NCBI GenBank assembly: GCA_018222345.1
Contig: JAAFAL010000006.1
Coordinates: forward strand, 1 to 47,638
Reading direction: 5' to 3'
DNA: 47,638 bases
Source of the DNA: a bacterium
GTDB taxonomy: Bacteria > Pseudomonadota > Gammaproteobacteria > Nevskiales > OUC007
Positions 1 through 8,053 of this stretch are shown here, piece after piece; the stretch's first letter is position 1, and the number at the start of each line of letters is the position of its first letter. The notes beneath the pieces were generated by a model that had not been told where the DNA came from, made no database searches, and saw only the letters and a program-made list of their open reading frames with translations. The translations under genes were made by a program, and so were the position numbers.

Positions 1-1
1 G

Positions 2-553
2 CCTATGACGATGCGTTTTCGGGGGCTAGTGCGCGGGCAGGGTAAGACCGAGGGCTTCCACGCCCGCGACGTCCATATGACCCCAACAATGCGACGCCTG
101 GGGCGGCAGGCGGCTGTGGATCAGACCGGTGAAAGTGAGCTGGCGAAGCGTTGTCGGCTATTCACCGAGCAGGCCGCTGAGGTGGCGCGCCGGGCCTTGC
201 GGCCTGCGCTCCAAAACCGCCCACAGACGCGGCCAGCGAGCAATTTGTTCAAGCTGGATGATCGATTCATTCAGCCGTGGTTGGATCATTTCGACAAGCA
301 GGTGGATCAGTGCTTCTTCCACGAAGTTAGCCGCACCGCGGACGAGACGACACCGGTTGCAGTGCTGGCTTTTACGAACACGCTCGCAGCCCGGGCGCGC
401 CAGACGTTCGCTGAGGCAATGGCGGTGCTGCCAAAGCGCGACGACCACTATCCGTTGACCAACGCGTCTGCAGAATCATTGTTGGAACTTCGATTGAGCC
501 ATCTGCTGAAAACCGCTGATGGCAATCTTGAACTCGAGCAGCCCGCTGCCTAA
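2..553 (+). CDS. cas8e: Cas8e (Cse1/CasA), large subunit of type I-E Cascade; 3' end only
   Basis: The frame is already open at the window edge, so only the C-terminal 183 residues are present. Cas8e recognises the PAM and recruits Cas3 within the Cascade complex. The fragment begins in the family's conserved RGQGKTEGFH segment and continues as the C-terminal helical bundle (for example KLDDRFIQPWLDHFDKQVD). The call is secured by position: it is followed 23 bp later by cse2 and then cas7e, cas5e, cas6e, cas1 and cas2 in canonical I-E order. The in-frame ATG at 5 is internal to the gene, not its start. Upstream cas8e sequence and any cas3 lie outside the window. Confidence 0.93.
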   Translation, partial: PMTMRFRGLVRGQGKTEGFHARDVHMTPTMRRLGRQAAVDQTGESELAKRCRLFTEQAAEVARRALRPALQNRPQTRPASNLFKLDDRFIQPWLDHFDKQVDQCFFHEVSRTADETTPVAVLAFTNTLAARARQTFAEAMAVLPKRDDHYPLTNASAESLLELRLSHLLKTADGNLELEQPAA

Positions 554-576
554 GCATCAACGCACGGAACATTCTC

Positions 577-1185
577 ATGTCATCGAACAACGCACATCCA
601 TCTACCTCCGGCCATGGTGAAACGCCTGAAACGGAATCCACCGATGCGAACGCGCCGCAAGCGGCCGCGGGTGTTGGGACGAGCGTGGGGCGCCTTGCCA
701 ATTGGATGCAGCGGGACACCACTCCGATAGGCGATCTCGCCACGCTCAGGCGGATGGACCCGGCAGACCCCGTTCCCGCCTACCCAGTGCTACTCCGCCA
801 GCTCGGTGATGCGGGGCTGGACCTACCCGGCGATGAGGGCCTGCGCCGCTGGGCGCTCATCGTGCACTGCCTTGCGCTGGCGCGCGGCCGCCACCAGCCC
901 AAAAAGTCTTTTGGTGGTGCCATGTACGAGATCGGCATGACGGACTTGCGCATGAACAGCCTTCTAAGAGCAGATTTTGACCAGCTCACAGATCTACTGC
1001 CCCGGATTGCCCGCCGGCTGGATTCCCAAGCGGCGGTGGCCGACTGGGCGCAAGCCGCATGGTACGTGCTCGGCATGGGGTTGCGCGGCGGCAGGAGTGA
1101 CAGCGCGACTAAAGCACGCAGCAACATCGCCAGAGGCTTCGTCATGGCTCAGCACGCCAAGGAGCGAGCGATCAATGGCGAGTAG
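577..1185 (+). CDS. cse2: Cse2 (CasB), small subunit of type I-E Cascade
   Basis: This 202-residue all-helical protein matches the size and position of Cse2, the small subunit present as a dimer in Cascade that helps hold the displaced non-target strand. The first 50 residues are low-complexity (Ser/Thr/Ala rich) and look disordered. The core carries the family-like stretches LRRWALIVHCLALA and GGAMYEIGMTDLRMNSLLRA. The start at 577 has only a weak purine run upstream; short spacing behind cas8e suggests translational coupling. A gap of 79 bp separates it from cas7e. Function rests on operon context plus these motifs. Confidence 0.9.
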   Translation: MSSNNAHPSTSGHGETPETESTDANAPQAAAGVGTSVGRLANWMQRDTTPIGDLATLRRMDPADPVPAYPVLLRQLGDAGLDLPGDEGLRRWALIVHCLALARGRHQPKKSFGGAMYEIGMTDLRMNSLLRADFDQLTDLLPRIARRLDSQAAVADWAQAAWYVLGMGLRGGRSDSATKARSNIARGFVMAQHAKERAINGE

Positions 1186-1264
1186 GCAGCGAGCGAGATC
1201 GCTCACATAGTGCGGCTTTAGGCACACAACATCCCGAACAACAGCCATAACCAGGAGACTCGAC

Positions 1265-2431
1265 ATGTCCCGCTTTATTCAAATTCACTGGCTCGCTTCC
1301 TACCCGGCGGCCTTGCTCAACCGTGACGACGCTGGCCAGGCCAAACGGATGCCGTTTGGTGGCAGTGTGCGCGGCCGAGTGTCCTCGCAGTGCCTAAAGC
1401 GCCACTGGCGGCTGGCTGGTGCGCCCAGCCTAGATCGGGCCACGGAAAACCCGCACTCGCTGCAGGCACTCGGTGCCGATACCGGCCATCGATCGCGCGA
1501 AGTCGTCGAGCGCCTGATCATGCCGGCCGTGCGTGAGCAGCACCCGGACCTTGACGACGAGGCGGCCGAGGGCATTCAGCTCGCGCTGATCGAGCAGGTG
1601 TACGGCAACAAGGCCGGTGACCCGAAAAAGCGGCAGGCGCTGTTGATCGGCGACGGTGAGGTGCGCTACCTGACGGGCAAAGCACTGGAGGCGCTTGCCA
1701 GCGGAGAGCCGGACGCCAAGAAAGCGCTGACTGCCGCGCTGAAGGGTGAGAAGAAAAACATCAAGGCGCTGGTTGGCGGAGCTGGACTGGAAGCTGCGCT
1801 GTTTGGCCGGATGGTCACCTCGGATACGTCCGCCAATACCGATGCGGCCATTCATGTGGCGCATGCGCTCACGGTTCACGCGCTGGAGCGAGAGACCGAT
1901 TTCATGAGCGTGGTGGATGACCTGAAAACGAATGCCGATGGTGATGACAGCGGCGCGGCCGGCGTATTCGACATGGAGCTCGCGAGTGGTTTGTACTATG
2001 GCTATACCGTCATTGATGTGCCGCTGCTGATCGCCAACTTGACGTCGGACGTAGGCTTGCCGGCCAGGGTGGCCGAGCACCTGTTGTACCTGATTGCAGA
2101 AGTTTCGCCCGGTGCGAAAAAAGGCTCCACCGCGCCGTATGCCTTCGCCGAGTGGATGCTCGTTGAGGCCGGTGACCGCCAGCCCCGCACACTGGCCAAT
2201 GCATTTCGCAAGGCGCTGGACGGTCGCGAAATCACGGTTGAAGAAGCCGTCGCCCGGCTGGATGCTCATCTCGCCAAGCTTGACGCCACCTACGGCGAGG
2301 GCGAGCGACGGCGGCAGATGGGTTTGGACTCCCAGGCAGGTGCTGGCGGAGACGCGCTTGCCCTGAATGCCCTGGCAAGTTGGGCCGGCGAGCAGGTGCA
2401 GGCCCGCGCCGACGCCAAGGCAACAGCGTGA
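1265..2431 (+). CDS. cas7e: Cas7e (Cse4/CasC), backbone subunit of type I-E Cascade
   Basis: The product is 388 residues, close to the family norm. Six copies form the crRNA-binding backbone of Cascade. The N-terminus (IQIHWLASYPAALLNRDDAG, then KRMPFGGSVRGRVSSQCLKR) is diagnostic for Cas7e: the RVSSQCLKR segment is the conserved crRNA-contacting region. A strong ribosome site (AGGAG) lies about 8 bp before the ATG. The 3' end overlaps the GTG start of cas5e by 4 bp (GTGA), indicating translational coupling. No truncation or missing motif was seen. Confidence 0.96.
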   Translation: MSRFIQIHWLASYPAALLNRDDAGQAKRMPFGGSVRGRVSSQCLKRHWRLAGAPSLDRATENPHSLQALGADTGHRSREVVERLIMPAVREQHPDLDDEAAEGIQLALIEQVYGNKAGDPKKRQALLIGDGEVRYLTGKALEALASGEPDAKKALTAALKGEKKNIKALVGGAGLEAALFGRMVTSDTSANTDAAIHVAHALTVHALERETDFMSVVDDLKTNADGDDSGAAGVFDMELASGLYYGYTVIDVPLLIANLTSDVGLPARVAEHLLYLIAEVSPGAKKGSTAPYAFAEWMLVEAGDRQPRTLANAFRKALDGREITVEEAVARLDAHLAKLDATYGEGERRRQMGLDSQAGAGGDALALNALASWAGEQVQARADAKATA

Positions 2432-3195
2432 CCAGCAACGGCAGCCGTAATTGCGACAGCGCCGCCGAACGTCGTTACCTGATCTTGCGCCTGGAGGCTC
2501 CGCTGATGAGCTTCGGTGGCGTCATGGTCGATGGCCGGGGCGTTGAAATGGCGCTGCCGGCCAAGAGCCTGATCACCGGCCTGTTGGCCAACGCGTTGGG
2601 CTACCGGCGAGAACAGACGGACCGCCTGCAGGCGCTGCAGGATCGGCTGTACTTCGCCGTGCAGGTCGACCGCACCGGTACACCGATGCGCGATTTCCAG
2701 ACCGCCCAGCTTGGCGCGAACGATACCGCGTGGACCACCCGAGGCGTTGCAGAGGGACGTGCCGGCGGCGCTGCGACGTATGATTCCCCGTATATCCGCG
2801 AGCGCGACTATCACGCTGATCGCAGCTGCGCCGTTGCCATATGGCTGGACCCGCCTGAGCAGGCTCCCAGCTTGGAGGCGCTGTCAAGTGCTCTCGAGAA
2901 CCCCGCTCGCCCGCTATTTATCGGCCGCAAGCCATGTTTGCCATCGGAGTATTTGTCGCGGGGCGTCCGCGTTGCGGCCAATCCGCAAGACGCGTTGGCA
3001 AGCCACTGGCTGGAAGACGCCCACAACGCTGATTACTTCGAGCAGGTAGATGGCCGCGCCCACACCTTGAGTGATTTCCAAGTGAGCGGTGAGCGCCTGT
3101 GGCGTCATCAAATTCACGCCGGTCAGCAGCGTTGGCGGCGGCACCATATCGTGCGACCTGGGATCGCTGTCAGTTCAGCGGGCGGCAGCACATGA
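2428..3195 (+). CDS. cas5e: Cas5e (CasD), 5'-handle-binding subunit of type I-E Cascade
   Basis: Starting at the GTG that overlaps the cas7e stop, this encodes 255 residues. Cas5e caps the crRNA 5' handle in Cascade. The RAMP-type beginning YLILRLEAPLMSFGG is the usual Cas5 signature, followed by the family segments PAKSLITGLLANALGY and the FIGRKPCLPSEY region near the middle. About 20 residues precede the conserved start of the domain, so an N-terminal extension is possible; a longer reading from 2380 would run through cas7e and is not favoured. The stop overlaps the cas6e ATG (ATGA). Confidence 0.94.
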   Translation: MTSNGSRNCDSAAERRYLILRLEAPLMSFGGVMVDGRGVEMALPAKSLITGLLANALGYRREQTDRLQALQDRLYFAVQVDRTGTPMRDFQTAQLGANDTAWTTRGVAEGRAGGAATYDSPYIRERDYHADRSCAVAIWLDPPEQAPSLEALSSALENPARPLFIGRKPCLPSEYLSRGVRVAANPQDALASHWLEDAHNADYFEQVDGRAHTLSDFQVSGERLWRHQIHAGQQRWRRHHIVRPGIAVSSAGGST

Positions 3196-3923
3196 CGACA
3201 CTGCACTTGCTCAGCCTGCGGCCAGACCTTGCTCAGTTCAGCCGTTGGGCGGTCGCGCGTGGCTTGCTGCATTCGGGCGTTGACGATGGCTACGCTTGGC
3301 ACGCGTTGCTGGCCAGCGCTTTCGGTGAGCTTGCGCCCAAACCGTTCGCTGTGCGCGAGTGCGCAGACGGCGTTGAATTGCTGGGCTATTGTCAAATGGA
3401 CCCGCAGCAAGCGATCGGATTTGGCCAAGACAGCGCCGTGCTTGACGCCATTGCACCGCACACCCTACAAGTGCGCACCCTGCCCATGACTTGGGAGGCC
3501 GGGCTGCGTTTGAGCTACCAGGTGCGTGTGCGGCCGGTCGTTCGCTCGCGCGGTGGCCGAGGGCGAGGCAACGCCAAGGAACTGGATGCGGCGATCCACG
3601 CCCGGCAGACGGCACCGGACATCCAGCGCATGGATGCATATGGCCGTTGGCTGGCTGCGGAATGTGCGCGCGACGGTGCCAGTCAGCTTGAGTCGATGCG
3701 CCCTGCGAGCTACTGCCGTAGCAAAGTGCTGCGCAAGGGGCAGGGCAGCGGCGATGGCAGCCGCCCACGTGCCGCCGTCGAAGGCCCTGATCTCACAGCC
3801 ACAGGCCAACTCACAGTGGCCGATAGTGGTGCGTTCAGCCAATTGCTCGCCCGTGGCGTTGGCCGGCACCGCGCCTTCGGATTCGGCTGCCTGCTCATCG
3901 CGCCACCCGGCGTGCTGGGCTAA
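3192..3923 (+). CDS. cas6e: Cas6e (Cse3/CasE), CRISPR repeat endoribonuclease
   Basis: Cas6e cuts the pre-crRNA at the base of each repeat hairpin and stays bound to the crRNA 3' end. The 243-residue product starts at the ATG overlapping the cas5e stop. It has the Tyr-x-x-His pair (Y34, H37 in GYAWHALLASAFG) spaced like the catalytic Tyr23/His26 of the Thermus enzyme. The C-terminus holds the glycine-rich loop typical of the second RRM fold (GVGRHRAFGFGCLLI). Its expected substrate, a repeat with a CCCCGC/GCGGGG stem, is the array in this same window, which supports a working pair. Confidence 0.95.
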   Translation: MTTLHLLSLRPDLAQFSRWAVARGLLHSGVDDGYAWHALLASAFGELAPKPFAVRECADGVELLGYCQMDPQQAIGFGQDSAVLDAIAPHTLQVRTLPMTWEAGLRLSYQVRVRPVVRSRGGRGRGNAKELDAAIHARQTAPDIQRMDAYGRWLAAECARDGASQLESMRPASYCRSKVLRKGQGSGDGSRPRAAVEGPDLTATGQLTVADSGAFSQLLARGVGRHRAFGFGCLLIAPPGVLG

Positions 3924-3949
3924 CTCGCGAGTTGGCGAGGTAATTCACG

Positions 3950-4828
3950 GTGCTAAGGGGGCGTTTGGGGCTTGAACAAGCTCGCCTGCCGCACGCCGAC
4001 CGCCACGGATTGATTTGGCTTGAGCGCGGGCACTTGGTGGTTGAACATGGCTGCTTGCATTTCGTGCGCAAGGGTAATGACGCAGCCAGCGGAGAGTATC
4101 AGGTGCCGCACCAGAGCCTTAGCATGGTGTTGCTCGGCCCAGGTAGCCTTGTGAGCCACGATGCCCTGCGCCTGCTCGCCCGGCATGGCACGGCGCTAGT
4201 TGCTGTAGGCAGCGATGGAGTGCGCTGCTACACCGCCCCGCCGCTGGGCCCAGACCGATCCGATTTCGCGCGACAGCAGGCGCGACTTTGGGCCGACGAA
4301 ACTAGCCGTCTTGAAGTGGCCCGGCACATGTATGCCCTGCGACTTGGCGAGGTACTGCCTCATCGCCAAATCGAAGTACTGCGCGGCATTGAAGGGGCAC
4401 GGATGAAAAGGTCTTACAAGCTGATTGCCGAGCGCTGCGGCATCACTTGGAAAGGCCGTCGCTTTGACCGCGCTAACCCCACTGCAGCTGACGCTGCCAA
4501 TCAGGCTATCAACCATGCAGCAACAGCCATTCAGGCAGCGGCCGCGATTGCGGTTGCCAGTACGTCTACACTCCCGCCGCTGGGCTTCATCCACGAAGAC
4601 TCCGACCAATCCTTTGTGCTGGACGTGGCCGATCTATACCGCGATAGCGTAACCCTGCCAGTCGCATTTGTATCTGCCAAAGAATCAGAAACCAACCATC
4701 GAGACTCCATTGATCGGATAGTGCGTCGCAATGCCGCCAAGGCGTTCAAAAAGGACAAGCTAATCCCCAACATGATCGACCGCATTAAGCGGTTGTTGGC
4801 CCCCGCTATCGACAAGGCAGACGCGTAG
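3950..4828 (+). CDS. cas1: Cas1, type I-E spacer-integration nuclease/integrase
   Basis: The 292-residue product is the catalytic subunit of the Cas1-Cas2 adaptation complex. All four metal-binding positions of E. coli Cas1 (E141, H208, D218, D221) are present with identical spacing: E148 in GIEGARMK, H215 in FIHEDSD, and D225/D228 in VLDVADLY. The start is GTG at 3950 with a GAGG purine run upstream, 26 bp after cas6e. It is followed one base later by cas2. Intact active-site residues, an intact cas2 and a leader with an IHF-like site suggest adaptation was functional recently. Confidence 0.97.
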   Translation: MLRGRLGLEQARLPHADRHGLIWLERGHLVVEHGCLHFVRKGNDAASGEYQVPHQSLSMVLLGPGSLVSHDALRLLARHGTALVAVGSDGVRCYTAPPLGPDRSDFARQQARLWADETSRLEVARHMYALRLGEVLPHRQIEVLRGIEGARMKRSYKLIAERCGITWKGRRFDRANPTAADAANQAINHAATAIQAAAAIAVASTSTLPPLGFIHEDSDQSFVLDVADLYRDSVTLPVAFVSAKESETNHRDSIDRIVRRNAAKAFKKDKLIPNMIDRIKRLLAPAIDKADA

Positions 4829-4829
4829 C

Positions 4830-5123
4830 ATGGGCCTGTCGGTGGTCGTCACGCGTGATGTGGAAGATCGCTACCGAGGCTTTCTTGCATCAGTCATGCT
4901 TGAAGTCAGCGCGGGTGTATACATCAGCCCGCAGCTCACTAAAGGCAGCCGAGAAAGGTTGTGGGCGGTGGTCACCGGTTGGCACCAACAGCTGCGCCGC
5001 GGCAGCCTCACCCTAGTCTGGCAAGCTAGCGACCAGCCGGGCGGCATTGGTCTGCTCCAGCTAGGCGAGCCTCTGCGTGACCTGCTGGAACTCGACGACT
5101 TTCTTTTGGTGCGCAAGCGCTAA
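4830..5123 (+). CDS. cas2: Cas2e, type I-E adaptation scaffold protein
   Basis: This 97-residue protein belongs to the Cas2e (CasCas2CT1978-type) branch. In adaptation it forms the central dimer that positions prespacer DNA between Cas1 dimers. The N-terminal strand begins LSVVVTRDV and is followed by RYRGFLASVMLEVSAGVYIS and the RLWAVVTGW helix, all typical of the subtype. It starts one base after the cas1 stop, so the two are probably co-translated. The stop is 74 bp from the first CRISPR repeat, so the cas operon runs straight into the leader. Confidence 0.95.
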   Translation: MGLSVVVTRDVEDRYRGFLASVMLEVSAGVYISPQLTKGSRERLWAVVTGWHQQLRRGSLTLVWQASDQPGGIGLLQLGEPLRDLLELDDFLLVRKR

Positions 5124-5137
5124 GCCGACCGCGCCAC

Positions 5138-5149
5138 CGCTCTTTAACA
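5138..5149 (+). promoter_or_regulatory. boxA antitermination element in the CRISPR leader
   Basis: The sequence CGCTCTTTAACA matches the boxA consensus of bacterial rRNA leaders, to which NusB-NusE (S10) binds on RNA to protect long untranslated transcripts from Rho. It lies 49 bp before the first repeat, in the orientation of array transcription. BoxA-dependent antitermination of CRISPR arrays has been described in other bacteria, so the role proposed here is inference from a known precedent. Confidence 0.75.
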
Positions 5150-5175
5150 ATTTGCTATTGTTCAAATGCCTTAGG

Positions 5176-5188
5176 CATCAAAGACTTG
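5176..5188 (+). promoter_or_regulatory. Probable IHF binding site in the leader
   Basis: The sequence CATCAAAGACTTG fits the IHF consensus WATCAA-N4-TTR at every defined position except the first (C for A/T). It ends 9 bp before the first repeat. In E. coli I-E, IHF bends the leader at a comparable place and is needed for leader-end integration by Cas1-Cas2. One degenerate match in a short region is only moderate evidence, but the location is exactly right. Confidence 0.6.
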
Positions 5189-5197
5189 CTGTCTAGG

Positions 5198-7665
5198 GTT
5201 TCCCCCGCCTACGCGGGGATGAGCCCAACGATTGTTCGCGCTGGGCACGCTCGACTTGGTTTCCCCCGCCTACGCGGGGATGAGCCCTGAACTAGCAGCC
5301 GCAGCGGGGATAGCACTATGTTTCCCCCGCCTACGCGGGGATGAGCCCCCGGTTGAGATTTTCGATATTCGCTACGTGATGTTTCCCCCGCCTACGCGGG
5401 GATGAGCCCCAAGCGCGAAGTTTTCGCCCTGCCCGCTGAGTGTTTCCCCCGCCTACGCGGGGATGAGCCCAACGGCAAGTACGGCGCAATCGGATCAATG
5501 ACGTTTCCCCCGCCTACGCGGGGATGAGCCCCAATGCCGCTGATTTGCCTGTTGCTCGCCTTGGTTTCCCCCGCCTACGCGGGGATGAGCCCAACAGGAA
5601 GCAACCGCGGCAGACCCCACGTGAGTTTCCCCCGCCTACGCGGGGATGAGCCCCGCCCAAGTAGGAGCGGTCATTGATCCGATTGGTTTCCCCCGCCTAC
5701 GCGGGGATGAGCCGTACCAAGATCGCCGCCAGTTCGGGCAGCACGGGTTTCCCCCGCCTACGCGGGGATGAGCCCCACACCCTATCCGCCGTCATTGCGC
5801 CGGCAGAGTTTCCCCCGCCTACGCGGGGATGAGCCCTGGCTCAGGTAGGTCGCAATGCTGGCGTTCCTGTTTCCCCCGCCTACGCGGGGATGAGCCCTCT
5901 GCTTACGACCCCACGACTTCGCTGGATGTGTTTCCCCCGCCTACGCGGGGATGAGCCCTCGACATTACCAGTGCCTAGGTCGGCGAGGACGTTTCCCCCG
6001 CCTACGCGGGGATGAGCCCGACGCACCGTACAAGGAAGTCGCCGCCCGGCGGTTTCCCCCGCCTACGCGGGGATGAGCCCGCTAAACGCGCCCTCGAACG
6101 TGGCCGGCACAAGTTTCCCCCGCCTACGCGGGGATGAGCCCGCACCACGCAACTGCGGCGGCACCGTTCCAGGTTTCCCCCGCCTACGCGGGGATGAGCC
6201 CTCGTCCCTGTCAGTGCCCGCAATGACTGTCCCGTTTCCCCCGCCTACGCGGGGATGAGCCCCCGGTTGATATCTACAGCATTCGCTATGTGATGTTTCC
6301 CCCGCCTACGCGGGGATGAGCCCGGGCCGGACAGGCCGCATTACTCCGGTTCTTGGTTTCCCCCGCCTACGCGGGGATGAGCCCTGGGTGGTGCGGACGA
6401 GGAAGATCGATTGACCGTTTCCCCCGCCTACGCGGGGATGAGCCCCCAAGGCCAAAGCCTGGGTGATGACCGCCGCTGTTTCCCCCGCCTACGCGGGGAT
6501 GAGCCCGCTGCTTGAAGCCACTGTTCAAGGCTGGTTAAGTTTCCCCCGCCTACGCGGGGATGAGCCCCCGAGTCCGGTAATTGCCGCTAACGCTGATCGG
6601 TTTCCCCCGCCTACGCGGGGATGAGCCCCTCGCCTATGGTGGGGTTTGGTGCGGTTGGCAGTTTCCCCCGCCCACGCGGGGATGAGCCCGGGACTGAAAG
6701 CGCGCCGCGAAAGTGCAAGCCGTTTCCCCCGCCCACGCGGGGATGAGCCCAATCAAGCAGCCATACGCCGGCAACAACGCTGGTTTCCCCCGCCCACGCG
6801 GGGATGAGCCCATACCGAGAGTGAGTTGCGGGCGGTTTTGTATGTTTCCCCCGCCCACGCGGGGATGAGCCCTCAGCAGTTGCACGAAACCCACGTAAAA
6901 GAAAGTTTCCCCCGCCCACGCGGGGATGAGCCCGCCGAGGCAGTGGTAACAGGCGGCAACGGCAGGTTTCCCCCGCCCACGCGGGGATGAGCCCGCTGAT
7001 CGGCTTGAATTGGCGATCACGCTGGAGTTTCCCCCGCCCACGCGGGGATGAGCCCCACCGTAGGTCAGCGCGTCACGCGCGTCGTTAGTTTCCCCCGCCC
7101 ACGCGGGGATGAGCCCGTGTTGCCGTCGCCGTAGTTCCAGTCGGCTGGGTTTCCCCCGCCCACGCGGGGATGAGCCCCCAACAATCGGCGAGGTCAAATG
7201 CCCGTTCAGGTTTCCCCCGCCCACGCGGGGATGAGCCCCGCCGTTCATTGGTCAACTCACGGGGCAGTCTGTTTCCCCCGCCCACGCGGGGATGAGCCCG
7301 AAGACGACACGCCCGGGCCTTACCATCGAGAGTTTCCCCCGCCCACGCGGGGATGAGCCCCAGATTGCCGAGGACTTGCGGCTGCGGGCTGAGTTTCCCC
7401 CGCCCACGCGGGGATGAGCCCCCCAGGCCATTTGGGAACACGGCCCGGAAAATGTTTCCCCCGCCCACGCGGGGATGAGCCCAGGTCGCCGCTATCCTGC
7501 ACCAGCACAATCGAGTTTCCCCCGCCCACGCGGGGATGAGCCCCCGGAAGGCTTCGCAGCGTTCCGCGATTCGAAGTTTCCCCCGCCCACGCGGGGATGA
7601 GCCCTCGCTGAGATAGCAAATTTCGTGCAATGAGGGGTTTCCCCCGCCCTCGCGGGGATGAGTCC
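5198..7665 (+). CRISPR. Type I-E CRISPR array, 41 repeats and 40 spacers
   Basis: Repeats are 29 bp (GTTTCCCCCGCC, then TACGCGGGGATGAGCCC) with a CCCCGC/GCGGGG hairpin around a four-base loop. Spacers are 32 bp except one of 31 bp (6142-6172), giving a 61-bp period. Repeats 1-24 (5198-6628) have loop CTAC; repeats 25-40 (6661-7604) have loop CCAC; repeat 41 (7637-7665) is degenerate (CCTC loop, GAGTCC end) and marks the old, leader-distal end. The 29th base is C in every repeat except the one ending at 5714, which has G. As in other I-E systems this base probably comes from the PAM end of the protospacer. Two spacer pairs are related (see findings). Confidence 0.99.
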
Positions 7666-7810
7666 GGGTGCGCCGGGTTGGCCACCTTGACGTGCCAGTG
7701 CCCCACAAATGCCCTCATTGGCCTGAAAAAGAAAAAGGCCAGCAACCAGGCTAACGGCCCAAAATTGCTCGCAGGGCCATCACACCCATGCACGCCAACG
7801 GAGAACAAGG
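7666..7810. other. Array trailer, no gene recognised
   Basis: This 145-bp stretch follows the last repeat. It contains a short hairpin, TGGCCT/AGGCCA around an A-rich loop (about 7719-7741), but no T-run after it on the plus strand, so I do not call a terminator. A leftward frame with a hydrophobic phenylalanine-rich patch crosses it but continues into the repeats and has no supported start. Confidence 0.5.
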
Positions 7811-8053
7811 TTAGTAGGCGCTAAGTACCATGGGGCGTTTTGTTGCAGGCTTGAAGCGCGATACGCTAATAGCAAGGTGCAATTGCCCGCCAAATTCTGC
7901 GAGCAAGGCTTGTATCAAGATGGCGGGAACGTCCCGATCGTGAAACAGGGGGCGCGAGAGGCCAAGGCGCTCGACAAGGTCTGAGCCAGTATTGGAGCTG
8001 GGTACGGCCATAAGTGCGCCGTTGTTATCGCGGTAGAACTTTCCGAATCGCAT
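7811..8053 (-). CDS. Hypothetical protein, 80 residues
   Basis: I do not recognise this gene. The ATG at 8053 has an AGGA purine run about 8 bp upstream on the minus strand. The product is mixed in composition, with an aliphatic helix-like centre (DVPAILIQALLAEFGG) and a basic C-terminus; no membrane segment or signal peptide is seen. The frame stays open upstream to 8182 without a better start. It lies alone between the CRISPR trailer and a decayed gene, in a region that looks accessory. It may be a genuine orphan or a remnant; no function is proposed. Confidence 0.4.
   Translation of the reverse strand: MRFGKFYRDNNGALMAVPSSNTGSDLVERLGLSRPLFHDRDVPAILIQALLAEFGGQLHLAISVSRFKPATKRPMVLSAY

Larger units (their letters stand above)
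5124..5197 (+). promoter_or_regulatory. CRISPR leader
   Basis: This 74-bp segment lies between the cas2 stop and the first repeat. It is called the leader because the opposite end of the array carries the decayed repeat and because the repeat reads in the standard I-E orientation from here. It is more AT-rich than its surroundings and contains a boxA (5138-5149) and an IHF-like site (5176-5188). I could not identify a confident promoter. If the array has its own promoter it must lie at or upstream of boxA, so partly inside cas2; otherwise the array is read from the cas operon. Confidence 0.8.

Noticed and set aside
1430-2269. Leftward 279-codon frame opposite cas7e
   Set aside because: A shadow of cas7e in GC-rich DNA; no ribosome site and no recognisable motif, while cas7e is secure.
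7719-7741. Hairpin TGGCCT/AGGCCA after the array as a terminator
   Set aside because: The loop is long and no T-run follows on the plus strand.
6002-7808. Long leftward and short rightward open frames across the CRISPR array, with a repeating RGRGK / AHPRVGGGN pattern
   Set aside because: They are translations of the repeats; the 61-bp period makes the pattern recur every three units.
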